Of a stretch of 27,314 bases of DNA, positions 20,672-27,314 are shown piece by piece. The stretch lies in the IMG/VR virus record IMGVR_UViG_3300011114_000392, positions 1 through 27,314 of that record; one strand, given 5' to 3'. Source of the stretch: a virus. The position numbers and the translations under genes are program-made. Positions within the stretch are counted from its first letter, which is position 1; each line of letters opens with the position of its first letter. The notes under the pieces were generated by a model. It worked only from the letters and a program-made list of their open reading frames with translations. It did no database searches and was not told where the DNA came from.

Positions 20672-21658
20672 ATGAGTGACCAAGTCGCAGAACAGTCACC
20701 ACAAAGCCGCTTAGAGGCTATGCTCGGTGATAGTATTCAAGAGGAAGTAAAACAACAACCAACGGAAGAACAACCGCTAGAAGCTGAGGCTGAAGCTGAA
20801 GTTCCTGCTGAAGAAGCAGTAGCTGAAGAAGAAGTCGTAGATGATGCACCGGATGATCAAGCCGAGGAAGAGGATCAGTCGCAAGATGAAGTTCCTGCTA
20901 TCCTAAAGCTAAAGGTCAATGGTGAAGAAGTCGAGAAGCCACTAGACGAAGTCGTAGCATTAGCACAACAAGGGCTTGACTACACACAAAAGACACAACA
21001 AGTAGCAGAACAACGTAAAGAGCTAGAAGCCTATGCTCAGCAAATTAAATTGCAAGAGCAAGCCTTTCAAGAGCAAATGCAACTTAATAACGTGTTAATT
21101 GATGATGTAGCGAAGATCACAGCATTAGACCAACAATTAGGTCAATACAGTAACGTGAATTGGCAAGAATTGTCTGATAATGACTTTGTGGAAGCGCAAA
21201 AACATTTCTTTACATATAACCAGCTACAACAACAACGTAGCGCACTCGTTTCACAGTTTGAAGCCAAGAAGCAACAAATAGCAGCTCAGCAAGCTCAATT
21301 GATAGCAGATAGAGTAGCAAAAGGAAAAGAAGTCTTAGCCAAAGAGATACCAGGATGGAGTCAAGAGACTACCCAGCAACTAGTATCTGTAGGCAAAGAG
21401 TATGGTTTTTCAGATGCAGAACTCAACTCAATTGTAGATCCTAGACACGTTAAGGTTTTGCATGACGCTATGCAATGGCGCAAACTACAACAGAATTCTA
21501 CTGTAAAGAAAAAAGTATCAAGCGCTAAACCTGTAGTGAGACCAGGTGCTAAAGATACAAAAGCGGAAGCCAGCTCTAATGTACGTAACTTACGTGATCA
21601 ATTACGTAAGACAGGTAAAGCAGATATGGCTACAAAACTTATCGAACAAATGATCTAA
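20672..21658 (+). CDS. Scaffolding protein (328 aa)
   Basis: An acidic Glu/Ala/Val-rich N-terminal region (about residues 20-75) is followed by LKVNGEEVEKPLDEVVALAQQGLDYTQKTQ, a common start of the phage scaffold core, then a long Gln/Ala coiled coil (about 100-230) and a basic C-terminus that would bind capsid protein. It lies directly before the major capsid gene. AAAGGAAATAAAC precedes the ATG. It shapes the procapsid and is probably released before or during packaging. Confidence 0.85.
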   Translation: MSDQVAEQSPQSRLEAMLGDSIQEEVKQQPTEEQPLEAEAEAEVPAEEAVAEEEVVDDAPDDQAEEEDQSQDEVPAILKLKVNGEEVEKPLDEVVALAQQGLDYTQKTQQVAEQRKELEAYAQQIKLQEQAFQEQMQLNNVLIDDVAKITALDQQLGQYSNVNWQELSDNDFVEAQKHFFTYNQLQQQRSALVSQFEAKKQQIAAQQAQLIADRVAKGKEVLAKEIPGWSQETTQQLVSVGKEYGFSDAELNSIVDPRHVKVLHDAMQWRKLQQNSTVKKKVSSAKPVVRPGAKDTKAEASSNVRNLRDQLRKTGKADMATKLIEQMI

Positions 21659-21679
21659 TTTACAAAGGAAAAAAATATC

Positions 21680-22633
21680 ATGGCAGTTTCAGCAACCAAT
21701 AGCTACACCGGTAAAGGTATAGCGGAGTCATTCGAAGATATTATCTTTGATATTTCTCCAGAAGATACACCATTATTATCAATGGCAAAGCGCATGAGCG
21801 CCGGCCAAACTTATCACCAATGGCAAACAGACGCATTAGCAGCAGCAACAACTAATGCTTCAGTTGAAGGTGATGACGCATCATTCGCAACATTAGCAGC
21901 AACAACTGTGTTAGGTAACTACACACAAATTTCACGTAAGACAGTTCAAATTTCAAACACATATGACGTAGTACGTAAGTATGGTCGTAAGTCTGAAGTT
22001 GCATACCAACTTATGAAAGCTGGTAAAGAACTTAAACGTGACATGGAATATGCTATTGTACGTAACCAAGCATCATCAGCAGGTGGCGCAGCAACAGCTC
22101 GTACATCAGCAGGTATTGAGTCTTGGATCGTAAACAGAGTATTAGCTACAGGTTCTACAGCAGGTACAACTCCTGGTTTCTCAGGTGGTACAGTTGCAGC
22201 TCCTACAGACGGTACTTCAGTAACATTCATTGAAGCAGACTTAAAGTCAGCTTTACAATTAGCTTGGACAGATGGTGGCGAGCCATCAACAATTCTTATG
22301 TCAGCAACTAACAAAGCACGTTTCTCTGGCTTTGCTGGTATTGCTACTAAGTTCAACAATGTTCAAGGTACAACACAAGCTACAATTACTGGCGCAGCAG
22401 ACGTTTACGTTTCTGACTTCGGTAATCACACAGTTAAACTTGACCGTTTCATGAGAGATCAAGCTGTTCTCTGTATTGATCCTGGTTATGTTGGCTTAGC
22501 TTCTTTACGTCCTATGTCTAAAGAAGAATTAGCTAAAACTGGTGACAGCACAAAATGGTTACTCACAGCAGAGTACGCATTAGTGGTTCAAAACCCAGAT
22601 GCACATGCTAAAGTACAAAATACAGGTGCTTAA
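21680..22633 (+). CDS. Major capsid protein, DUF5309/SU10-type (317 aa)
   Basis: The pattern IIFDISPEDTPLLSMAKR, VEGDDASFA, NYTQISRKTVQISNTYDVV and KELKRDMEYAIVRNQ is that of DUF5309 major capsid proteins with the HK97 fold. The end LLTAEYALVVQNPDAHAKV also fits. The middle Gly/Ser/Thr-rich segment may be a surface insertion. AAAGGAAAAAAATATC precedes the start. It follows scaffold and is followed by a strong terminator, as expected for a highly made protein. Confidence 0.92.
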   Translation: MAVSATNSYTGKGIAESFEDIIFDISPEDTPLLSMAKRMSAGQTYHQWQTDALAAATTNASVEGDDASFATLAATTVLGNYTQISRKTVQISNTYDVVRKYGRKSEVAYQLMKAGKELKRDMEYAIVRNQASSAGGAATARTSAGIESWIVNRVLATGSTAGTTPGFSGGTVAAPTDGTSVTFIEADLKSALQLAWTDGGEPSTILMSATNKARFSGFAGIATKFNNVQGTTQATITGAADVYVSDFGNHTVKLDRFMRDQAVLCIDPGYVGLASLRPMSKEELAKTGDSTKWLLTAEYALVVQNPDAHAKVQNTGA

Positions 22634-22644
22634 TAGCTAAGTAG

Positions 22645-22653
22645 TGATATAAT
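22645..22653 (+). promoter_or_regulatory. Extended -10 promoter between capsid and tail genes
   Basis: TGA followed by a perfect TATAAT (22648-22653). No good -35 is present, but an extended -10 can work without one. The start near 22660 lies inside the left arm of the terminator that follows, so its own transcript would not form that hairpin. Confidence 0.4.
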
Positions 22654-22654
22654 G

Positions 22655-22684
22655 GAGGGAGTTAATTCTCCCTCTGTTATTTTT
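22655..22684 (+). terminator. Intrinsic terminator after the capsid gene
   Basis: A perfect 7-pair GC-rich stem (GAGGGAG 22655-22661 with CTCCCTC 22668-22674) with a 6-base loop, followed by TGTTATTTTT. It would end most capsid transcripts. Confidence 0.8.
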
Positions 22685-22686
22685 AT

Positions 22687-23010
22687 ATGCCAATATTATT
22701 TGATCACAATAGCGTAACAGGTGTAAGTCAGTACTTTGACTATGACCCAGCTAAAGATACATATTACCTAACTTCTACTCAAGATGTGAGTGGTATGTTA
22801 GACAGAATTAAACAAGCAAGAGATAACCCTGAAATATGGGATAAAGGTGTAAAACAAGAATGGGCGCACTTTGCTAGCATTCCTCCAGTAGTGGAAATGC
22901 AGTTAAAGTTAAAAGGTATAGATATATATAACCCAGATCACACCAAAGCATTAATTAAAGAAATAAACGAAAACTATCCATATCTAAAACTAACTACAAA
23001 ACGTGGATAA
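22687..23010 (+). CDS. Conserved head-tail region protein (107 aa)
   Basis: A small protein with MPILFDHNSVTGVSQYFDYD, FASIPPVVEMQLKLKGID and NPDHTKALIKEINENYPYLK. Proteins with this pattern lie after the capsid gene in many podoviruses; the role is not firmly known, perhaps head completion. No Shine-Dalgarno site precedes the ATG; the nearest purine run is in the terminator hairpin. The 3' end overlaps the TPR gene by 8 bases. Confidence 0.7.
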   Translation: MPILFDHNSVTGVSQYFDYDPAKDTYYLTSTQDVSGMLDRIKQARDNPEIWDKGVKQEWAHFASIPPVVEMQLKLKGIDIYNPDHTKALIKEINENYPYLKLTTKRG

Positions 23011-24325
23011 AGACGAATTAAAGAAAGTACAGTTAGCCATACATGACCTTATACAAAAGGAACAGTATGACTTAGCTATGCCACTTATTAACGAAGTGTT
23101 AATGGTATATCCTAATGACGCTGCTACATTAAACTTCTTAGGTTATATTTGGCTTATGGGTGAGAAGCCAGCATTTGCTTATCAGTACTTCCGTAGAGCA
23201 TTACAAGAACAGCCAGGAAATAAAGCATTATGGACATCCTTGGGCCGTGCATGCCATGAGATGGATAACTTTGAAGAAGCGCTTAAATACTTTTTAAAGT
23301 CTGCTGAACTAGATCCTAATTACGCTATGGCATACTCTAATGCTTCAGCATCACTCGTTCAAATGTCACGTTGGGATGATGCAGAGAAGTCTGCTAAAAT
23401 GGCCCTAGAATGCGATCCTAAAGAGATACACGCACAATTAAACCTAGCTCATAGCTACCTAGCAAAAGGTGAATGGGAAAAAGGTTGGATAGAATGGGAT
23501 AAGTCACTAGGTGGTAAATTCCGTAAAGAGATAGTTTATAAAGACGAAGTTAAGTGGGATGGATCACCGGATAAGAATTTAGTTATCTATGGCGAACAAG
23601 GCCTAGGTGATGAGATATTTTATGCTTCATGTGTACCAGATGCTATAGCAATTAGTAAGAAAGTATACATTGAATGCGATAGTAGGTTAGAAACATTATT
23701 TCAAAGAAGTTTCCCAAATGCAGAAGTATATGGGACACGTAAAGAAGAAGATGCGAGGTGGGTAGATGATGCTACAATTGATGCAAGATGCGCAATTGGT
23801 GGCTTACCTCAGTTTTTCAGAGCAACAAGCAAGAGTTTTCCTGGGACTCCTTTTTTAAAAGCTGATCCTGAGAAACGTTTAATGTGGCGTGCATTGTTTG
23901 ACTCATGGGGTAAAAAGGTTATTGGTATCACAACTAAAGGTGGTACATTCAGGAATAACTCTAAAGGCCGTACACTTACACAAGAAGACATTGAGCCACT
24001 ATTAAAACTCAAAGATACTGTGTTAGTAAGCCTAGACTATAGCGTAGAACGCAAATTAGATGGTGTAAAATACTTTGAATTTGCAACAGACGCAAAAAAT
24101 TATGACGATACTGCAGCATTAATTGCAGAATGTGACATGGTTTTAGGTGTAAATACTACAGCATTGCATTGCTCAGCAGCTTTAGGTGTAAAAACATGGT
24201 GTTTAGTACCTAAATATCACCAATGGCGTTACGGACAACCAAGCATGCCATGGTATCGCCACATGAGACTAATTTACCAAGACGATAGAACGTGGAAAGA
24301 AGTCATTGAGCAACTTAATTTCTAA
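23003..24325 (+). CDS. TPR protein with GT-B (GT9/GT41-like) glycosyltransferase domain (440 aa)
   Basis: Residues about 10-170 are tetratricopeptide repeats (for example NFLGYIWLMGEKPAFAYQYFRRAL, split by the next repeat WTSLGRACHEMDNFEEALKYFLKSAELDP). The remainder is a GT-B-like domain: GEQGLGDEIFYAS at about residue 197, then a late DMVLGVNTTALHCSAALG-type motif as in heptosyltransferases and O-GlcNAc-transferase-like proteins. It probably glycosylates a protein or glycan bound by the TPR part. It starts with a GTG (23003) overlapping the upstream gene, and lies between capsid and adaptor genes. Confidence 0.8.
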   Translation: MDKDELKKVQLAIHDLIQKEQYDLAMPLINEVLMVYPNDAATLNFLGYIWLMGEKPAFAYQYFRRALQEQPGNKALWTSLGRACHEMDNFEEALKYFLKSAELDPNYAMAYSNASASLVQMSRWDDAEKSAKMALECDPKEIHAQLNLAHSYLAKGEWEKGWIEWDKSLGGKFRKEIVYKDEVKWDGSPDKNLVIYGEQGLGDEIFYASCVPDAIAISKKVYIECDSRLETLFQRSFPNAEVYGTRKEEDARWVDDATIDARCAIGGLPQFFRATSKSFPGTPFLKADPEKRLMWRALFDSWGKKVIGITTKGGTFRNNSKGRTLTQEDIEPLLKLKDTVLVSLDYSVERKLDGVKYFEFATDAKNYDDTAALIAECDMVLGVNTTALHCSAALGVKTWCLVPKYHQWRYGQPSMPWYRHMRLIYQDDRTWKEVIEQLNF

Positions 24326-24818
24326 CGAATACAGAGAAATGCAGGCTAAACTGCATGAAAACCCTGGATATGGTGTAGCAAGTATTGCTTATGCACCTAT
24401 TGTTGATGAAATTATCAAGAACCATAACATTACAAACCTATTAGACTACGGTGCTGGTAAATGTAGACTAAAAGATGCAATAAAATGTGTAGTAAATTAC
24501 ACACCTTATGAACCAAGTAACCCACTATGGAGTCAAACACCTGAACCATGTGAGTTTGTAACATGTATAGACGTTCTTGAACACATAGAACCAGAATTAC
24601 TAGATAATGTACTAGATGACTTGCAAAGAGTCGTAGATAAATATGGACTGTTTACAATACACACAGGCCCAGCACAAAAAATTTTACCAGATGGTCGTAA
24701 TGCTCACTTAATTCAACAACCACTAGCATGGTGGAGTGAAAAATTAATTAAGCGTTTTACCATTCTAAAGCAAGTATCCATGGCTAATGGATGCCTTGTC
24801 TTTCTGAAAAAACTTTAA
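24306..24818 (+). CDS. Class I SAM-dependent methyltransferase (170 aa)
   Basis: Motif I is NLLDYGAGKCRL (residues about 44-55) and the later CIDVLEHIEPELLDNVL block is typical of Methyltransf_11/23-type enzymes. It overlaps the TPR-glycosyltransferase by 20 bases, starting at a TTG with GGAAAGAAG upstream, and the pair is probably one functional unit, adding or methylating a sugar. It lacks a DNA-methylase NPPY or DPPY motif, so it is not a typical DNA methylase. An inner ATG at 24339 has a worse ribosome site. Confidence 0.75.
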   Translation: MSNLISNEYREMQAKLHENPGYGVASIAYAPIVDEIIKNHNITNLLDYGAGKCRLKDAIKCVVNYTPYEPSNPLWSQTPEPCEFVTCIDVLEHIEPELLDNVLDDLQRVVDKYGLFTIHTGPAQKILPDGRNAHLIQQPLAWWSEKLIKRFTILKQVSMANGCLVFLKKL

Positions 24819-24827
24819 GGAAATTAA

Positions 24828-25442
24828 ATGGCTTTTACCAACTATACTAGCTTTGTTACAGTAGTAGAGAACTACTTAGCACGTACAGACTTATCGTCAC
24901 AAATACCAGACTTCATTCAAATGGCACAAATTAGAATGAGCCGTGACTTAAGAACTGAAAAAATGCTTAAAGTAGCTACTGCTTCATCTACAGCAGGTGA
25001 CGGCACAATAGCTCTACCTAGTGACATGTTAGAAGTAAGAGAGATACATGTACAAGGTAACCCAGTTATTAGAGTTGAATACCAAAGTCCTGATCTATTC
25101 TTTAAGAATGGCCAAACTACACTTTCAGGTATGCCATATTACTTTACAATGTTAGGTTCAGAGTTTCAATTTGCACCAATATTTGACTCTACAATGACTG
25201 TTCAAATACTTTATTATGCACAACCTACATTCATATCAACAACAACAGCTAGTAACGTATATCTAGCTAATTACCCAGACGCTTTATTATATGCAACTCT
25301 AGCGGAAGCAGAGCCATACCTCATGAATGATGGACGTATTCAAACATGGTCAGCTTTATATGACAGAGCAATTGCAAACATTAAGACAAGCGACTTGGGC
25401 CAAACATACCCATACACTTCACTAAACGTAACACCAAGATAA
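24828..25442 (+). CDS. Head-tail adaptor protein, SU10-like (204 aa)
   Basis: The N-terminus (VENYLARTDLSSQIPDFIQMAQIRMSRDLR) is the signature of the phage adaptor protein that docks under the portal in podo- and related phages (SU10-type adaptor). The rest is beta-rich (ATASSTAGDGTIALPSDML, then PYYFTMLGSEFQFAPIF). AAGGAAATTAA precedes the ATG. It lies between the modification genes and the tail genes and should join portal and tail. Confidence 0.8.
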   Translation: MAFTNYTSFVTVVENYLARTDLSSQIPDFIQMAQIRMSRDLRTEKMLKVATASSTAGDGTIALPSDMLEVREIHVQGNPVIRVEYQSPDLFFKNGQTTLSGMPYYFTMLGSEFQFAPIFDSTMTVQILYYAQPTFISTTTASNVYLANYPDALLYATLAEAEPYLMNDGRIQTWSALYDRAIANIKTSDLGQTYPYTSLNVTPR

Positions 25443-25452
25443 GGACAATATT

Positions 25453-25839
25453 ATGGCAGAAATGAGTAACTACTTAGAGAACGCATTAATTAACGCTACT
25501 CTACGTAACACAACATATACATCACCAGCAACAGTTTATATATCACTATGGACAACTGACCCTACAGATGCAGGTAGTGGTACAGAAGTATCAGGTGGTT
25601 CATACGCTAGAACTTCAGTAACATTTGGCGCACCTTCTAATGGTGTAACTACAAATAGTGCTGCAGTAGAGTTTCCACAAGCTACAGCTTCATGGGGAAC
25701 AGTTGCATATTTTGGTATCAATGATGCTTCTACAGGTGGCAACCTTTTATATCATTCACCAGTCACAACTTCTAAAACAATTGATACAGGTGATATATTT
25801 AAATTTGCAAGTGGCTCTATCTCAGTAACATTAGCTTAA
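25453..25839 (+). CDS. Tail-associated conserved phage protein (128 aa)
   Basis: It opens SNYLENALINATLRNTTYTSP, then YISLWTTDPTDAGSGTEV and GGSYARTSVTFGAP, a pattern of small phage virion proteins seen near tail fibre genes. All-beta in appearance. AAGGACAATATT precedes the ATG. It may be a fibre base or decoration protein; function not proven. Confidence 0.7.
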   Translation: MAEMSNYLENALINATLRNTTYTSPATVYISLWTTDPTDAGSGTEVSGGSYARTSVTFGAPSNGVTTNSAAVEFPQATASWGTVAYFGINDASTGGNLLYHSPVTTSKTIDTGDIFKFASGSISVTLA

Positions 25840-25847
25840 GGTAAATT

Positions 25848-27062
25848 ATGCCAGTACCAATGACGCTAGAGCAGCTAGACGTTTATGGTAGCTTGGAAAA
25901 TGTACCATATAGTTTAGATAATACATTTTATGATAATGGTACTACCATTTGTGGCCCATGGACACTAGACCAGTTAGACGCATTTGGTAGTTTAGATAGT
26001 TTAGCAATATCACTAGATAGTCCACTATGGACTACTGCTGCTTGTATAAATTTATCTACAGGTGTAATTACATCTGACGCAAGTCTTGTAGGTAATGATG
26101 TAAGAGTTAGACAAAGCACAGGCGCTATTACAGCAGACGCTACAGTTGCAGGTGATGGAACAAGAGTAGCTACCACATCAGGCGATATTACAGCAGATGC
26201 AACAGTTGTAGGCAATAATACTAGAATAAGATTAAATGACGGTGTTATTAATGCAGACGCAACTGTATCTGGTGATGGAACTAAAATAGCAACATCTTCA
26301 GGTGATATTACTGCTAATGCTGAACTTGTAGGTAATAATACAAGAATAAGACTTAATGATGGTTCAATTACATCTAATGCAATTATTACAGGTGATGGTA
26401 ATTTAATAGCTACCGGTAATGGTGCTATTACTGCTAATGCTCAATTAGAAGGTGAAGCTACTAAAATTACATTTAGTAGTGGAGATATTACAGGCTTTGC
26501 AACGCTATCTGGTGACGCAATAAGAGTATTAGTAGGGCAAGGTGAAATAAATGCGTTAGCAAGTGTTTCTGGAAGCCCTGACGCCATATATGTAAGCTCA
26601 GGATATGTATTATCTGAGGCTACAGTATCAGGTGATGGTATTCGTTATAGACTATCTTCAGGTGATATTACAGCAGACGCTACCATATCAGGTAGTGCAG
26701 ATAGAATTAGAACATTTGATGGTTCTATAGAAGGTTATGCTTTATTAGCAGGCTTAGGTGGTGTTGTATATGCAGGTAATGGAGCTATTACTTGTGAGGC
26801 AATATTATCCGGTAACCCAAATTCAATATTATTTGGCTTAGGAAGTATTACAGGTAATGCCACAGTAACAGGTTTAGGTAAGATATTAGGAGAAGAATGG
26901 TCTCCAGTCACTCCAGGATCAGAGTCTTGGAATGACGTAACACCAAGTAGCGATACTTGGACAGAAGTAACAGCAGGTGCAAGTACATGGACTGATATAA
27001 GTGTTGGTTCAGATACATGGACGGCATCAAGTTCAAGTAATGATACATGGGTAAATAGTTAA
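25848..27062 (+). CDS. Repeat-rich tail fibre protein (404 aa)
   Basis: Three repeat layers are visible. Residues 5-62 hold two copies of a TL(E/D)QLDxxGSL(E/D)xxxxSLD unit. Residues 70-349 hold 14 tandem 20-residue repeats of the type SSGDITADATVSGDGTRIRL, likely a beta-solenoid. Residues 350-404 hold 10-residue repeats with one Trp each (SWNDVTPSSD, TWTEVTAGAS and so on). Adjacent repeats also share DNA-level similarity. AAGGTAAATT precedes the ATG. The context, between a tail-associated gene and another fibre, makes a receptor-binding or fibre-shaft role likely. Confidence 0.8.
   Translation: MPVPMTLEQLDVYGSLENVPYSLDNTFYDNGTTICGPWTLDQLDAFGSLDSLAISLDSPLWTTAACINLSTGVITSDASLVGNDVRVRQSTGAITADATVAGDGTRVATTSGDITADATVVGNNTRIRLNDGVINADATVSGDGTKIATSSGDITANAELVGNNTRIRLNDGSITSNAIITGDGNLIATGNGAITANAQLEGEATKITFSSGDITGFATLSGDAIRVLVGQGEINALASVSGSPDAIYVSSGYVLSEATVSGDGIRYRLSSGDITADATISGSADRIRTFDGSIEGYALLAGLGGVVYAGNGAITCEAILSGNPNSILFGLGSITGNATVTGLGKILGEEWSPVTPGSESWNDVTPSSDTWTEVTAGASTWTDISVGSDTWTASSSSNDTWVNS
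26055..26894 (+). repeat. 14 tandem 60-base coding repeats (20 aa each)
   Basis: Residues 70-349 of the tail fibre divide exactly into 14 units of 20 residues with a conserved G-x-I-x-A-x-A-x-x-x-G core. Several adjacent units are close to identical at the DNA level. Confidence 0.85.
26895..27059 (+). repeat. Five 30-base Trp repeats (10 aa each) at the fibre C-terminus
   Basis: Residues 350-404 fall into five 10-residue units, each with Trp at position 2, plus a short sixth piece ending at the stop. Confidence 0.85.
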
Positions 27063-27076
27063 TTTAAGGAAGAATT

Positions 27077-27314
27077 ATGCCAAAAAATAAGATCAGTCAG
27101 TACGACTCAACAAGTGCTGGCGCAAATTTAAATACAGATATTGCAGGTATTGATATTGATGAGGGTTGCGCACCTTCAGGTATAAATAATGCTATTAGAA
27201 CGCTAATGGCACAAATTCGTGACTTGCAGTCAGGTGTAAGTGGTGACACTATTCCTATTACAGCAGGTGGTACAGGATCAGGTACAGCATCTTCAGCTAG
27301 ATCAGCTTTAGGTC
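27077..27314 (+). CDS. Tail fibre protein, partial (5' end only)
   Basis: The frame starts at an ATG preceded by AAGGAAG and runs to the end of the window without a stop. It begins MPKNKISQYDSTSAGANLNT, has an acidic ID(I)DEGCAPSGINNAIRTLMAQIRDLQSG helix, and ends in TAGGTGSGTASSARSALG, the Gly/Thr/Ala motif (AGGTG...AR..LG) common at the start of tail fibre or collar proteins. The full length is not known. Confidence 0.75.
   Translation, partial: MPKNKISQYDSTSAGANLNTDIAGIDIDEGCAPSGINNAIRTLMAQIRDLQSGVSGDTIPITAGGTGSGTASSARSALG

Noticed and set aside
21946-22359. 137-aa minus-strand frame opposite the capsid gene
   Set aside because: Shadow of a highly biased gene; no ribosome site and it opposes a strongly transcribed gene.
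26055-26894. Regular repeats considered as a CRISPR array
   Set aside because: They are in frame, coding and without unique spacers of fixed length; they form a protein repeat.
1-27314. tRNA and rRNA genes
   Set aside because: No cloverleaf or conserved rRNA sequence was noticed by eye; a covariance search was not possible here.

Overview
This window is about two thirds of a tailed, double-stranded DNA phage genome. Genes are packed tightly, with many ATGA or TAATG stop/start overlaps. The set includes a PBSX-type large terminase, a P22-like portal, scaffold, a DUF5309/SU10-type major capsid protein, an adaptor and tail fibres. No tail-tape, tail-tube or contractile-sheath gene is visible; together with the P22-like portal and an ejection-type internal protein this suggests a short-tailed (podovirus-like) virion. 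The base composition is AT-rich. No integrase, repressor, RNA polymerase or DNA polymerase is seen in the window. The strongest host clue is a perfect-looking PqqA precursor peptide gene, which points to a PQQ-using bacterium, most plausibly a methylotroph such as Methylophilaceae. That host call is inference, not proof.

Layout. Positions 15-5418 (+) hold the end of the late region: a 676-aa ejection-type protein, a lysis cassette (small membrane protein, SprT-like metallopeptidase, three-TM holin, GH24 endolysin), a metallophosphoesterase and two unknown proteins. Positions 5351-10996 (-) hold a leftward early operon. It carries many small unknown proteins plus recombination and DNA functions: ERF annealing protein, YqaJ exonuclease, a small protein with an SSB-like acidic tail, a PD-(D/E)XK protein, a two-domain DnaN-like clamp, DUF3310, and a SleB-like hydrolase. 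A lone plus-strand pqqA sits inside this leftward operon (8962-9033) with its own promoter candidate and a hairpin behind it. Positions 11197-14670 (+) are a lambda-like rightward early operon: O-like replication protein, DnaB-type helicase, NinB, YbcO-like zinc protein, PD-(D/E)XK-like protein, HTH protein and finally a Q-like antiterminator.

Immediately after the Q-like gene comes a near-consensus extended -10 promoter, a leader with a hairpin and a direct repeat, and an intrinsic terminator, then the late genes. This is the pR'/tR' layout of lambda-like late control. The late genes run through a run of tiny lysine-rich proteins, a glycosyltransferase, small and large terminase, portal, scaffold and capsid. 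After two further terminators come a conserved head-tail protein, a TPR-glycosyltransferase, a methyltransferase, the adaptor, a tail-associated protein and repeat-rich tail fibres, the last running off the end of the window.

Working together: the two divergent early operons start from the 11.0-11.1 kb control region and make the recombination and replication proteins and the antiterminator. The antiterminator would then open the late operon for packaging, head, tail and lysis genes. PqqA would feed the host's own PQQ pathway, presumably to keep methanol or alcohol oxidation running during infection.
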